A stretch of 64,000 nucleotides of DNA from Pseudoalteromonas sp. G4 (GTDB lineage Bacteria; Pseudomonadota; Gammaproteobacteria; Enterobacterales; Alteromonadaceae), in contig NZ_JAPEHW010000009.1 of the NCBI RefSeq assembly GCF_028875915.1, forward strand, positions 1 through 64,000, in the 5' to 3' direction. The position numbers and the translations under genes were made by a program. The notes under the pieces are model-generated. The model was not told where the DNA came from and made no database searches. It worked only from the letters and a program-made list of their open reading frames with translations. Shown here one piece after another: positions 9,013-17,485 of this stretch (within the stretch, counting starts at the first letter, position 1; each line of letters starts with the position of its first letter).

Positions 9013-9240
9013 ATGACACAAGTAATCACCTTGTTTGTTTTGGTATTTGCGTCGGCTTTCTTGATGTTGCTTTGCTGGAAGATGATTGGCTGGGCAAAAA
9101 AGCGTAAAACTGGCGCAGTTGTATTTGGTGCTTTGGTTAATATGGTATTACCTGATCCCAAAATTGAACATACAATCGCCATTGTAAGAGAGCAAAAAGA
9201 AGAAAAACCACAACCAAGTGACGAACAAAAAGAAAAATAA
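9013..9240 (+). CDS. Small single-pass membrane protein, unknown function
   Basis: A 75-residue protein with one transmembrane segment (about 4-27, VITLFVLVFASAFLMLLCW), a basic patch (AKKRKTG), a conserved-looking middle, and a charged Lys/Glu/Gln tail. AAGGA lies 7 nt upstream of the ATG, and a clear terminator follows 6 nt after the stop, so the unit is likely transcribed on its own or with the 8674 gene 48 nt upstream. No family recognised. Confidence 0.65.
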   Translation: MTQVITLFVLVFASAFLMLLCWKMIGWAKKRKTGAVVFGALVNMVLPDPKIEHTIAIVREQKEEKPQPSDEQKEK

Positions 9241-9245
9241 CCAAA

Positions 9246-9269
9246 AGCCAGCGGATGCTGGCTTTTTTT
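9246..9269 (+). terminator. Rho-independent terminator
   Basis: AGCCAGC (9246-9252), loop GGAT, GCTGGCT (9257-9263), then a run of T to 9269. Confidence 0.85.
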
Positions 9270-9355
9270 CAATTACGTTGATTTACAATTTGGCCTTGCC
9301 TTAATAACGAAAAAGTTCGTACTATTCAACTATCTAAAAATAAACGGATTTTCTT

Positions 9356-10126
9356 TTGGAAAATTTAATTTCAATGTCACTGGTATTAGCCAGTGTTGCT
9401 CTTGTAGGATGTGAATCTACTCCTGAAGTTAAACCACGCATGGCGCGCTTTAATAGCCCAGAAGTAAATAGCCAGCCTTTTAATTTTAAATTAGCAGTTG
9501 GCTCCGATACATCCAATGAAATATCAAATAATAATAGCAAAAAAGCAGATAGAGATTCAGCACTTCGCTTTTCTGCGGCCATGACATTAAGCCATGGTTT
9601 TGAAGCGCGCTATGTTGATAATGGTGAGCAGCAACTTAGTATGAAGTACCAGTGGTTTGGTGCTCCAGAAGAAGAAAAGCAAAGTGGTAATGTCTCGCTT
9701 GCTACAAGTGTTGGTTATATATATTCAAAGCGCAATGAAAGTGCAACACGTGCTTATAATAATTGGTCACTGGAACAAAAAAGTTATGATCTTTCGATGA
9801 TTGCGGGTTATCGTTTTAATAAACAGACACTAATGTATGGCAGCGTTTTTTATCAAGATGGCGATATAGACGGGAGCTATTACCTTCTTGAAAGTTATGA
9901 TGATGTAAATCATGAGCAAGTAAACCAAGGCTGTGGTTATGACAGAACGTGTGTAGGCGATCGTTTTTCAGATAAAGGTAAAGCTTATGGCGTAAGCTTA
10001 GCTTTAGAATATGAGTTTTTAACTTGGTTAGTTTTAACAGGCGAAATTGTTCATCACAGAGCTGATTGGTTTAACCGTAGCAATAACGAAACTGGTGCAA
10101 ATATTAATCTTGAGTTCTGCTTTTAA
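9356..10126 (+). CDS. Predicted outer-membrane lipoprotein with small beta-barrel
   Basis: A 256-residue protein. The lipobox is SVALVGC with Cys19, so it should be lipidated. Residues 66-256 alternate polar and hydrophobic residues in strands (YVDNGEQQLSMKYQWFG, SVGYIYSKRN, YDLSMIAGYRF), and the last residue is Phe (NLEFCF), as in outer-membrane barrels. The combination suggests a lipidated barrel of about eight strands. No family recognised. The start is TTG at 9356 with GGA (9346-9348) 7 nt upstream; ATG at 9374 would leave a very short signal. The stop codon abuts the repeat element at 10127. Confidence 0.65.
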   Translation: MENLISMSLVLASVALVGCESTPEVKPRMARFNSPEVNSQPFNFKLAVGSDTSNEISNNNSKKADRDSALRFSAAMTLSHGFEARYVDNGEQQLSMKYQWFGAPEEEKQSGNVSLATSVGYIYSKRNESATRAYNNWSLEQKSYDLSMIAGYRFNKQTLMYGSVFYQDGDIDGSYYLLESYDDVNHEQVNQGCGYDRTCVGDRFSDKGKAYGVSLALEYEFLTWLVLTGEIVHHRADWFNRSNNETGANINLEFCF

Positions 10127-10286
10127 TACCAATTGCATTAATTGATAGGTCACTTATTGCGACAGAGAAACGGTTCATAAACAAGGCGAAAAATTTAATG
10201 TGTAGTTGCTCTACATGAGGATTTTTTAACGCAGTTAATGAGGCGTTTAACTCGCAGTAATGACATAGTAGTTAATAAAATTGGTA
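10127..10286. repeat. 160-bp MITE-like element with imperfect 26-bp terminal inverted repeats
   Basis: The left end is TACCAATTgcATTAA and the right end is the complement with few changes, so the outer 26 bp pair at about 20 positions. The element has no ORF, begins directly after the stop codon of the lipoprotein gene and ends 3 nt before a terminator stem. This looks like the small non-autonomous or REP-like elements scattered in Pseudoalteromonas genomes; the family assignment is from memory. Confidence 0.65.
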
Positions 10287-10288
10287 TA

Positions 10289-10316
10289 AATAAAGCCTGC
10301 AAATGCAGGCTTTATT
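10289..10316. terminator. Bidirectional terminator
   Basis: GCCTGC (10295-10300) and GCAGGC (10305-10310) form the core stem. A/T pairs extend it on both sides (AATAAA and TTTATT), with loop AAAT. It sits between the convergent lipoprotein and peroxiredoxin genes. Confidence 0.75.
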
Positions 10317-10322
10317 ATTTTT

Positions 10323-11057
10323 TTACAATGATTGGAAGTAAGTTTCTAAATCATCCGAACCACCAATGTGTTTGCCACCAATAAACACTTGCGGCACGGT
10401 ATCGCGGCCAGACATTGCTTTTAAGCTTGTTAATGATGCATCTTTGCCAAGTACAATCTCTTCATAGTTATAGCCATGCTTGTCTAAAAGTCGTTTCGCA
10501 TTTTGACAATATGGGCAGTTTGGTTTTGTGAACAACGACACCGGTTTTGGTTTGATTGCATTTGGATTAATGTAATCTAACATTGTATCTGCATCGGATA
10601 CTTCAAATGGGTCGCCTTCAACTTCAGGCTCAATAAACATTTTTTCAATAATGCCATCTTTCACAAGCATTGAATAACGCCAACTGCGCTTGCCAAAACC
10701 AATCTCGCTTTTATCTACTAACATGCCCATACCATGAGTGAACTCACCTGTGCCGTCAGGAATAAGCCTGATGTGTTCGGCTTCTTGCTCTTTAGCCCAA
10801 GCGGCCATCACGAAGCTGTCATTTACTGATACACATAAAATATCGTCAACGCCATTTGCTTTGAAGGTATTGGCTAATTCATTAAAACGCGGTAAATGTG
10901 TTGAAGAGCACGTTGGTGTAAATGCTCCCGGCAAAGAAAATACCACAACAGTCTTACCTTTAAATAGGTCATCAGAGGTCAGTGTTTGCCATTGGTTATT
11001 AGCAAAAATTGGTAAGCTAACCTGTGGTACTGATTGTCCAGAAATATCATTTAACAT
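10323..11057 (-). CDS. Peroxiredoxin-glutaredoxin fusion (Prx5-Grx hybrid)
   Basis: A 244-residue cytosolic peroxidase that reduces H2O2 and alkyl peroxides using glutathione through its own glutaredoxin domain. The N-terminal Prx5 domain (1-163) has the peroxidatic motif PGAFTPTC with Cys50, and SWRYSMLVKDG near 125. The C-terminal glutaredoxin domain (172-244) has the CPYC active site at 181-184, TVPQVFI near 220 and GGSDDL near 232. This is the same arrangement as the well-known Haemophilus hybrid enzyme. It is monocistronic. No OxyR site could be recognised by eye. Confidence 0.93.
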   Translation of the reverse strand: MLNDISGQSVPQVSLPIFANNQWQTLTSDDLFKGKTVVVFSLPGAFTPTCSSTHLPRFNELANTFKANGVDDILCVSVNDSFVMAAWAKEQEAEHIRLIPDGTGEFTHGMGMLVDKSEIGFGKRSWRYSMLVKDGIIEKMFIEPEVEGDPFEVSDADTMLDYINPNAIKPKPVSLFTKPNCPYCQNAKRLLDKHGYNYEEIVLGKDASLTSLKAMSGRDTVPQVFIGGKHIGGSDDLETYFQSL

Positions 11058-11300
11058 TATTACGCCCTTGATTTGGTTTTTGTTGAATTGAGATAAGTAT
11101 GTCTTTTAATAAGCAATCAATCCAATGAATTATACTGCTCGATTCAATCTAAAAAACAAATCGAATTGCGGTAATGACTAAAAGATATACTGTTAGCTTT
11201 GATTAATTACAAAATAAGAATAAATATCATCATAATGACGTATCAAATCCTGTTCTCTCTACTACTATAATGTTGGTAATTATGAAAAGTTGGGGCAATC

Positions 11301-12272
11301 ATGAAAAACTATTTAATTATTTTGTTATCCGCATTAATAGCTGCATGTGGAGGCAGTTCTTCTTCCAATGATAATGATGTTGTTGTGCCACCTGTGACAG
11401 GTGTTGAACAAGCAAAATTTTCATTAGGACTGAGCGATGCACCTGTTGACGATGCAATCGCAGTAGTGCTTGAAATAGATACAATTAAAATCATTAGACT
11501 AACTGATTCTGGTGATGCAGCAGAAGAAATTTTAGTTGAAGAGTTTGTTATGGAAGATGGTTCTAGCGCATCTTCGATTGTCACTAACTTACTTGATTAT
11601 CAAGGTGCAGATCAAAAGAAAATTATTGATGAGCTGGCTGGCATTGTACTTGACGAAGGTAACTATCAACTAGAACTCGTAATTATCGATGCAGGCTCTT
11701 ATGTTGAGCTTGATAATGACGCGACATTATACGCTATTAAAGTGCCTAGCTCGCGTTTGCGCCTAGGTGAGTTTGCGGTTGACGCAAGTTTAGTGCAAGT
11801 TGGTGATACTCCAGCTTACACCATTGAATTTGATTTAAGAACATCCCTAGTACAGCGAGGCAACAACCCAGCTAAAAATGGTTTTATTTTAAAACCACAT
11901 GGTATTAAAGTTGTGGGTAGCTCGGGCACTATTGCTGGTACTATTTCATCTGAATATCTCAATTTAGGTACATGTACAGTGTATATGTACCCGGGCGATA
12001 CTACTGAGTTTGGTGATTTGTTTGATAGTGAAGATGAAGCTTTCACAGGAGAAGTGCCAACTGCGACTGCGCCTCTTGCATCAACCGTTGTAACAACTGA
12101 AGGTAGCTATGAGTTTGGTTTTGTCAAAGCGGGTGATTACATGGTGGCTCTACGCTGTAATGATTTAGTAGATGACAATATCCAATTTGATGGTTTAGTG
12201 ATCCCATCACCAGAAGGTCAAAGTACATCTATTACAGTGACCTCAGGTAATACAAGCGAAGCTAATTTTTAG
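11301..12272 (+). CDS. DUF4382 lipoprotein
   Basis: A 323-residue lipoprotein. The signal peptide ends in LIAAC with lipid-carrying Cys16, followed by a Gly/Ser/Asn linker. Residues about 37-200 match DUF4382, which typically starts FSLGLSDAPVDDA and continues with VVLEIDTIKI. The C-terminal part (about 208-323) is a separate beta domain that looks like a carboxypeptidase-regulatory or Ig-like fold ('GSYEFGFVKAGDYMVAL'). The function of the family is unknown; it is presumed surface or periplasmic. Its stop codon is immediately followed by the stop of the convergent GST gene. Confidence 0.82.
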   Translation: MKNYLIILLSALIAACGGSSSSNDNDVVVPPVTGVEQAKFSLGLSDAPVDDAIAVVLEIDTIKIIRLTDSGDAAEEILVEEFVMEDGSSASSIVTNLLDYQGADQKKIIDELAGIVLDEGNYQLELVIIDAGSYVELDNDATLYAIKVPSSRLRLGEFAVDASLVQVGDTPAYTIEFDLRTSLVQRGNNPAKNGFILKPHGIKVVGSSGTIAGTISSEYLNLGTCTVYMYPGDTTEFGDLFDSEDEAFTGEVPTATAPLASTVVTTEGSYEFGFVKAGDYMVALRCNDLVDDNIQFDGLVIPSPEGQSTSITVTSGNTSEANF

Positions 12273-12965
12273 TTAAACACCGCATGATTCATAACAGCGA
12301 TTGATATAAGCAACAAGGTTAGGTTTGTTTTCAATCGCTGTTTTTATTGGCGTACTCAGTTTTCCATTAAGTAAATTGGTAAGTGTTGCATAAGCGGCTG
12401 CGTCGTATTGTGTCATTCGATCTGTTACAAAATAAGGTTTATCACCCAATAAACTGGCCAAATGTTCAATTGCTTCAACGGCAAAGTCATAGATTTGTGT
12501 TTTGCTATGGCGGCCTAAGCCTTGGGCATAAATACTTTTAATTAAGTTCTTTCTTACCAAATTAGGCACAAACAATTTTAACAGTGCCGGCATCTCTGAA
12601 AATAACTCCTGCTTAGTTAAAGGCCAAAATTCCTCGTCAACCCATCTACTAAACACTAAGCTCCAATATAGCTTCTCTTCTACTAATTCTTTAATTAGAT
12701 AGCCAATTGCATGCTGTTCTTTAGAGAGATTTGCATCGAGCTTGGCGTTTTGTTCAAGGGTTGCCAAAATAATGTTTGAATCTGCAACCATTTCATTGTT
12801 AATAATGGCAACAGGAAACTTCTTTTTTGGCATTTTTTCTGAATCAATGCGATATTTAACTTGATAATCAATGTTAGCAAGTTTGCAATAAGCTTGGAGT
12901 TTTAGTGCAAATGGACTTGCATTGGTGAGTCCAAAAGCAGGAGGAAATTCATATATTGTAATCAT
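12273..12965 (-). CDS. Metaxin-like glutathione S-transferase family protein
   Basis: A 230-residue GST-fold protein. The N-terminal thioredoxin-like half starts ITIYEFPPAFGLTNASPFALKL and has the cis-Pro region FPVAIINNEMVADSN. The helical half carries the motif VTDRMTQYDAAAYATLTN near 190. This layout (YEFPP.FG.....SPF..KL) matches the FAX/metaxin-like bacterial GST group rather than classical GSTs; the substrate is unknown. The start is moved to the ATG at 12965 because AAGGAC lies 7 nt upstream; the longer frame adds only nine residues. Its stop abuts that of the DUF4382 gene with no gap. Confidence 0.8.
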   Translation of the reverse strand: MITIYEFPPAFGLTNASPFALKLQAYCKLANIDYQVKYRIDSEKMPKKKFPVAIINNEMVADSNIILATLEQNAKLDANLSKEQHAIGYLIKELVEEKLYWSLVFSRWVDEEFWPLTKQELFSEMPALLKLFVPNLVRKNLIKSIYAQGLGRHSKTQIYDFAVEAIEHLASLLGDKPYFVTDRMTQYDAAAYATLTNLLNGKLSTPIKTAIENKPNLVAYINRCYESCGV

Positions 12966-13116
12966 TTTACTGTCCTTGTTGTTTTTGCACATAATACGCT
13001 GTAGTTTTGTCAGCGAGTGTCAGTAGCTTAACTTGCCTATGTAAAAATAAGTTTATCAGTGTTTAGTATGCAAGTGTCCGATAGCTAAAGTAATTATAAA
13101 ATTGAAAAATAACACT

Positions 13117-13737
13117 ATGACAGAAATCCTCTCATTAATTGAAAGTAATCCACAATTTGTACTGTGCGCCTTGATTGTATTAATCGCAATCATTTTCTTT
13201 AATGAGCGAATATCGCGAAGTTCCTTATATAAGCTTAAAACCGGAAATGGAAATGAAGCGCATTTGAAATTATTTGAGATGACAGCGTCTCAACTGATTG
13301 TATTTCAGAGTTTGTTAGGCGAAATGATTTATCGTCATAAATCTGTAATTGCCGATGAACTTGATAATGCCTCAAAAGTATTCTTAGAAGACATTAATGC
13401 AGTAGTGGAATTAAATAATCCTAAAAAAGAAGCACAATTAAAAAAACAATTGCTTCAGCTTATTAGTGATAAGCGACAGGTAGTTGCGAATGACCGATTG
13501 AAAATAAGTTTAGCCGTGAAACAGTTAGAATTATTGGCATCAAATGAACTTGCGTTATGTATTTTTAATATTCAAGGCAAAGTACTTAGTATGATCCAGC
13601 ATACTGATGCCTATTTAACGCATTTAGTCAGTGTTGCTGAAAGCCCTTTTGACTCTAGATTGCAAACAAAACTGGCATTAAGTGACGATGATCAAGAGGT
13701 ACTGCTAGCGCTTGGCGCCTTTTATAAGGCGTTTTAA
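13117..13737 (+). CDS. Single-pass membrane protein with helical cytoplasmic domain, unknown
   Basis: About 206 residues. One N-terminal transmembrane helix (about 13-30, FVLCALIVLIAIIFF) is followed by a largely helical, charged domain with coiled-coil character. I recognise no family. ATG at 13117 was chosen over the TTG at 13102; neither has a clear ribosome site. The stop overlaps that of the convergent membrane protein by 4 bp. Confidence 0.6.
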   Translation: MTEILSLIESNPQFVLCALIVLIAIIFFNERISRSSLYKLKTGNGNEAHLKLFEMTASQLIVFQSLLGEMIYRHKSVIADELDNASKVFLEDINAVVELNNPKKEAQLKKQLLQLISDKRQVVANDRLKISLAVKQLELLASNELALCIFNIQGKVLSMIQHTDAYLTHLVSVAESPFDSRLQTKLALSDDDQEVLLALGAFYKAF

Positions 13738-15125
13738 TTAATAGCAGAGCCTTGTTTGATAGCTGTAATATCATTTTGATTGTGCTCACTTAAACCAATA
13801 CTTTCTTGTTTTTTATATCTGTATAAAACATACAAACCAACAAAAGCATGAGCCAAGCTTAAACCGATAAATAACCCTTGGCTTCCAGCAAAATAGACAC
13901 CACTCAAGCTTAGTAATGGCACAAGCACTAAACGATGTATCACAATAACTTTACTTGCATCAAATACATAACCAATCGCATTTAGACAAGAAGGCGCTAG
14001 AAGTGCAATGGCTAAAAAGAAGTAAGTAAAAGGCACATAACTTAAGTAGTTCAAAATAACTCGTTTTTGTTCACAATCGGGACACAAAAAGAATAAAACA
14101 TCACTTTTGAATACCAGCAGTAAAATGCCAATGAGGGATTGAATTACTACCAGTGAAATTAATACATGGCTGATTATTTTTTTACAACGTTTTACCTGTT
14201 TCGCCCAATAGTTAATGCCGATGACCGCTGGTAATGCTGCAGTCAAAACCATAGGTAAAACTAACAGTAACATTTCTAAACGGAAAATAATGGCAAATGC
14301 ACCTACATACTCTGTGCCAATGCGGCTTAAAAAAATGGTGAGGATAAATAAAGATAGAGCAGGTGCGAGTTGCTGTAAGGTCAGAAGTAATGATAGCCGT
14401 TTATCGCTAAACAAGGTTTTGAGACAGATAATTTTAAAGTCGATACGCTTGTAAACAATAAAAATAAGCAGGGCAGCAAGCGCAAAGCAACTATCCACAA
14501 CAAAATGGAGCTGTGCAAGATCTGAAATTAAAGTTGGGCTTTGATTATCGATAATTAATAACAAAAGCACGGTTTTGCTTGTCATCCAAGCGAGTAAATA
14601 CATAGCTGAGAAATGACACCAGCCTAAAGCACGCATTACACTGCTACTTTGCCAAACCAAAACCAGTGGTAAAAATGAAGCAATTTTGTATTCGTAAAAG
14701 AGAGCGATTTCACTTTGATAATGGGCTAATTCCCCTTTGTTGAACTGTGATAACCATACATTTAAATTGACTAATTCGCTGTAATGATCTCGGCCAAAAT
14801 ACAAGGTAACTAATAAAGCGCTGGTTACAATAAGTGTAAATATAAAGAGCGTTGGAATAAATGATTTTTGATGCTGTTGTTCTTTTACCAAAATCATATT
14901 TGAGCGGACCGCAATGGCTATTGCTATCGCATTCATAGAGATAACAAGCGGCAAAAAATAACCAAATAGTGATAAGCTATTATCACTGTGTGATGCAATC
15001 AGACTCGATTCGAGGACATCAAATAGCAGCAGCATAAAAATTGCTGGCATTAATAAAGAGCTTGAATTAACAATTGCTCGCCAGGGGGAGCTGACCAAAT
15101 ATGGATGAAGACTCGTTGTTTGCAT
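13734..15125 (-). CDS. MATE/flippase-like multi-pass membrane protein
   Basis: A 463-residue protein with about twelve hydrophobic helices. The two-lobed layout, the LMPAIFMLLLFDVLESSLIA beginning, and the internal second half beginning LTLQQLAPALSLFILTIFLSRIGTEYVGAFAI resemble MATE-type exporters. The similarity is distant, so the substrate (drug, Na-coupled or lipid) is unknown. Cys residues (FFLCPDCEQKR near 350) lie in a loop. No ribosome site is obvious. It is monocistronic and convergent with the 13117 gene. Confidence 0.68.
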   Translation of the reverse strand: MQTTSLHPYLVSSPWRAIVNSSSLLMPAIFMLLLFDVLESSLIASHSDNSLSLFGYFLPLVISMNAIAIAIAVRSNMILVKEQQHQKSFIPTLFIFTLIVTSALLVTLYFGRDHYSELVNLNVWLSQFNKGELAHYQSEIALFYEYKIASFLPLVLVWQSSSVMRALGWCHFSAMYLLAWMTSKTVLLLLIIDNQSPTLISDLAQLHFVVDSCFALAALLIFIVYKRIDFKIICLKTLFSDKRLSLLLTLQQLAPALSLFILTIFLSRIGTEYVGAFAIIFRLEMLLLVLPMVLTAALPAVIGINYWAKQVKRCKKIISHVLISLVVIQSLIGILLLVFKSDVLFFLCPDCEQKRVILNYLSYVPFTYFFLAIALLAPSCLNAIGYVFDASKVIVIHRLVLVPLLSLSGVYFAGSQGLFIGLSLAHAFVGLYVLYRYKKQESIGLSEHNQNDITAIKQGSAIN

Positions 15126-15294
15126 TATGCTGATATTTAAATCTTATAAAAAAATGCAGCATACAAGAATAAATACGTGAATATGTGTACAGAATGTAAG
15201 TGTTTATGTCGCTGATAGAATAAAAAAATACAAACAACACATACTGGTTATAAACCGCTTCTGCTAAGCATATTTATACTATCTTTTGCAGACA

Positions 15295-16248
15295 TTAAAC
15301 TACAAAATCAATTTGTTGAATAAGGCCTGCATTACCATCATTGTTAAGATAATAACCAGATTGTCGGATTGCCCCTTTTAATTCGCCATTGTCATTGCGA
15401 ATATTTAAGGGTGAATTAACACTTTGTGTTGCGATAGCCCCAATATTTGCATCGTCCAAGGAAACTAACTTATCCTCGGCGCTATTTTTTACCCATATTT
15501 TTAACGAATCAAAGATTACGTCATTTTCATCAATAAAGCCGTTACCATCTTCATCGTATAGCGAAAGATCAGCAAAGCCGTTACCACTCAAAGCGCCAAA
15601 CAATTCTTGTCCGTCATCAATTTTGCCATTGTTATTGCGATCAAATGCGAGATAACCATAGCCTTTTCCAAGTTGGGTTAAAGTGTCTTGGTTGCCATCA
15701 GCATCAATATCAAATTGATGCGTGCTTTCGCCAAATTCAACCGGTTTACTTATAAAACTAATAATAAGCGGATCTTTCATATTGATTGTTTCAATTGAGC
15801 GCTGATACTCGGTAAAGCTTTGCTCAAAATTAAGCTTAAATTCAAAGCTAATATCGCGACCGGCAGCCGTTGTTATTTTTCCGGCCATTTTAAGCGAGTT
15901 GGCTTGGTGTTCATGGTGAAGCTCTTCAACAATCACCTGAGTAGCCCCTTGTTCTGCATCATCATTTTGTGCTGTTGGTGTTGTTTTAGCAGCTAAATTC
16001 GCCGCAGTAAATTCATCCTGATTAAACCACTCTATGTCTTTGCCTGCTAGTTTTTGTACTAGCAGCTTGAGGATCATTACCTTTGCATTATCTTTCATCT
16101 CAAGGGTGGAATTTTGTTCTTCAACACTGTTTGCCTGCGATTGATCATGAGCTTGAATTGGCGGCTCAATTGGCGTTTCAATGCGCGTTTTTACAAATTC
16201 ACTCACATGGTGATTTTCAAGTGTTACCGCTGAGCTTTCAATTTTCAT
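15295..16248 (-). CDS. EF-hand-type calcium-binding-like protein, unknown
   Basis: A 317-residue protein without signal peptide or membrane segment. The N-terminal 120 residues are low complexity (Glu/Gln/Thr-rich). Residues about 188-265 carry three Ca-loop-like motifs: DIDADGNQDTL, DRNNNGKIDDGQELFG and DEDGNGFIDENDVIFD. These fit EF-hand/dockerin-type loops with Asp at the chelating positions. 'NGKIDDGQELFGALSGNGF' is a pattern common in large marine Ca-binding surface proteins and in small stand-alone proteins like this. Function unknown. No ribosome site is seen before the ATG. Confidence 0.68.
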   Translation of the reverse strand: MKIESSAVTLENHHVSEFVKTRIETPIEPPIQAHDQSQANSVEEQNSTLEMKDNAKVMILKLLVQKLAGKDIEWFNQDEFTAANLAAKTTPTAQNDDAEQGATQVIVEELHHEHQANSLKMAGKITTAAGRDISFEFKLNFEQSFTEYQRSIETINMKDPLIISFISKPVEFGESTHQFDIDADGNQDTLTQLGKGYGYLAFDRNNNGKIDDGQELFGALSGNGFADLSLYDEDGNGFIDENDVIFDSLKIWVKNSAEDKLVSLDDANIGAIATQSVNSPLNIRNDNGELKGAIRQSGYYLNNDGNAGLIQQIDFVV

Positions 16249-16441
16249 AACAAAACCAACTTAAACGGGTACATATCAAGTTATCGGCAGGTTCGATTGA
16301 TAATTGAGCAGTTATAAAGTTTGGGAGCGAATTATTAGGCTATAGATAGTGAATAGATTTGAAAACAGTTTTTTCTCAATTCTTCATTTTCATGTAGCAT
16401 ACTAGCGTTTTTGAGCCGTTAATTAAGTAGTGTATTGCTGT

Positions 16442-16777
16442 ATGTTACTCGTATTCTTCTTTTCAATTGTTTTGATTGTATTGTGTTTTTTAAATTTCAT
16501 AAAGAGCCAATTGTTGGCAATCTATTGTGTTATGAGTGTATTTGCATTTGTTGTGTATGGTATTGATAAATTCAAAGCTAAGCGTGACAAAGCTCGTGTG
16601 CCTGAGAGTACTTTACACATTTACAGTGTTTTAGGAGGATGGCCAGGTGCAGTGCTTGGACAACATGTGTTCCGCCATAAAACTGTTAAACAACCCTTTA
16701 AAAAGCATCTTTATATTTCTATTGTAATGAATATGCTTTGTTTATTATTTTACCTAATTTATCCTCATATCTTGTAA
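16442..16777 (+). CDS. DUF1294 membrane protein
   Basis: A 111-residue inner-membrane protein. Two helices precede the DUF1294 signature (YGIDKFKAKRDKARVPESTLH, GGWPGAVLGQHVFRHKTVKQPF), then a last helix. Many DUF1294 proteins carry an N-terminal cold-shock domain; this one does not. Function unknown. The start is uncertain: ATG at 16442 or GTG at 16430, neither with a good ribosome site. Confidence 0.78.
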   Translation: MLLVFFFSIVLIVLCFLNFIKSQLLAIYCVMSVFAFVVYGIDKFKAKRDKARVPESTLHIYSVLGGWPGAVLGQHVFRHKTVKQPFKKHLYISIVMNMLCLLFYLIYPHIL

Positions 16778-16963
16778 AACTAGCTTAACACAATACCTAC
16801 AAGACAATTTCAAAATATATGTATTTCACGAACATTTATAAGCATTAAAATTTAGAAAACTTTAATCGTAAATGACTGTAAATATTATTAAAGATCAAAA
16901 CCATCAGATGATTTGTCCAGTTTGGTATAATAAAGGTTACTAAGAGTCGTACGGAACAAATGA

Positions 16964-17287
16964 ATGTTACAAATTTCTAACACTGTTTCAATTTCTGACT
17001 GGGAAATTGAATTAACGGCTATTCGTGCCCAAGGAAGTGGTGGTCAGAATGTCAATAAAGTATCCTCAGCAATCCACTTGAGATTTGACATCAAGCACAG
17101 TACGTTACCGCAAATATATAAAGAAAAATTATTGTCTCTGAATGACAGTCGAATCACAAATGATGGTGTCATAGTCATTAAATCTCAGTCATTTCGAACA
17201 CAAGAGCAAAACAAACAAGATGCGCTTGAACGATTGAAATTGCTGATAAAAAGCGCGATGGTTGTGCAGAAAAAAAAACGCGCTTAG
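16964..17287 (+). CDS. arfB: ArfB (YaeJ)-like ribosome-rescue hydrolase, apparently frameshifted
   Basis: A 107-residue frame similar to E. coli ArfB, which releases peptides from stalled ribosomes that lack a stop codon. The catalytic GGQ is at 26-28 in RAQGSGGQNVNK; SSAIHLRFDIK and GVIVIKSQSFRTQE also match. The normal family length is about 140 residues, with a basic tail that enters the mRNA channel and is needed for rescue. Here the frame stops after VVQKKKRA. The expected tail lies in the -1 frame directly beyond a run of nine A (17270-17278). So the gene is either a pseudogene, a sequencing error in a homopolymer, or expressed by slippage. A stretch of about 10 residues usual between core and tail also seems shortened. 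Confidence 0.75.
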   Translation: MLQISNTVSISDWEIELTAIRAQGSGGQNVNKVSSAIHLRFDIKHSTLPQIYKEKLLSLNDSRITNDGVIVIKSQSFRTQEQNKQDALERLKLLIKSAMVVQKKKRA

Positions 17288-17340
17288 ATAGCAAAAAGAA
17301 ACATAGTCAAACAAAAGCAATGCGAGGAAGAATTGTGTAA
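17278..17340 (+). other. Out-of-frame C-terminal tail of ArfB
   Basis: Read in the -1 frame relative to the ArfB core, this stretch gives TRLDSKKKHSQTKAMRGRIV and a stop. It matches the end of ArfB proteins (basic tail ending KAMRGKV-like). One extra A in the preceding A9 run would join it to the core. Confidence 0.75.
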
Positions 17341-17420
17341 AAAGGGATGTTTTGCTCAAAAAATCAACTAACAAATGTAAAAAATCGACTTTTTACTTGA
17401 AATTTCCCCAATATAGTCTA

Positions 17421-17460
17421 TTTATTGTAAACAACATGTTAAGTTCATGTTTACAATAAA
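17421..17460. promoter_or_regulatory. 12-bp perfect inverted repeat upstream of TonB receptor 1
   Basis: TTTATTGTAAAC (17421-17432) and GTTTACAATAAA (17449-17460) are perfect complements 16 bp apart, with the small palindrome AACATGTT (17433-17440) between them. The site ends 25 bp before the receptor ATG. It is either a regulator binding site or a leader hairpin. The TGTAAA/TTTACA halves resemble TyrR half-sites, but the spacing is wrong. Confidence 0.5.
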
Positions 17461-17485
17461 TAACTATACAAATGCTAGGGAAATT

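Noticed and set aside
17421-17460. TyrR box upstream of receptor 1
   Set aside because: TGTAAA and TTTACA are present, but 18 bp apart rather than 6.
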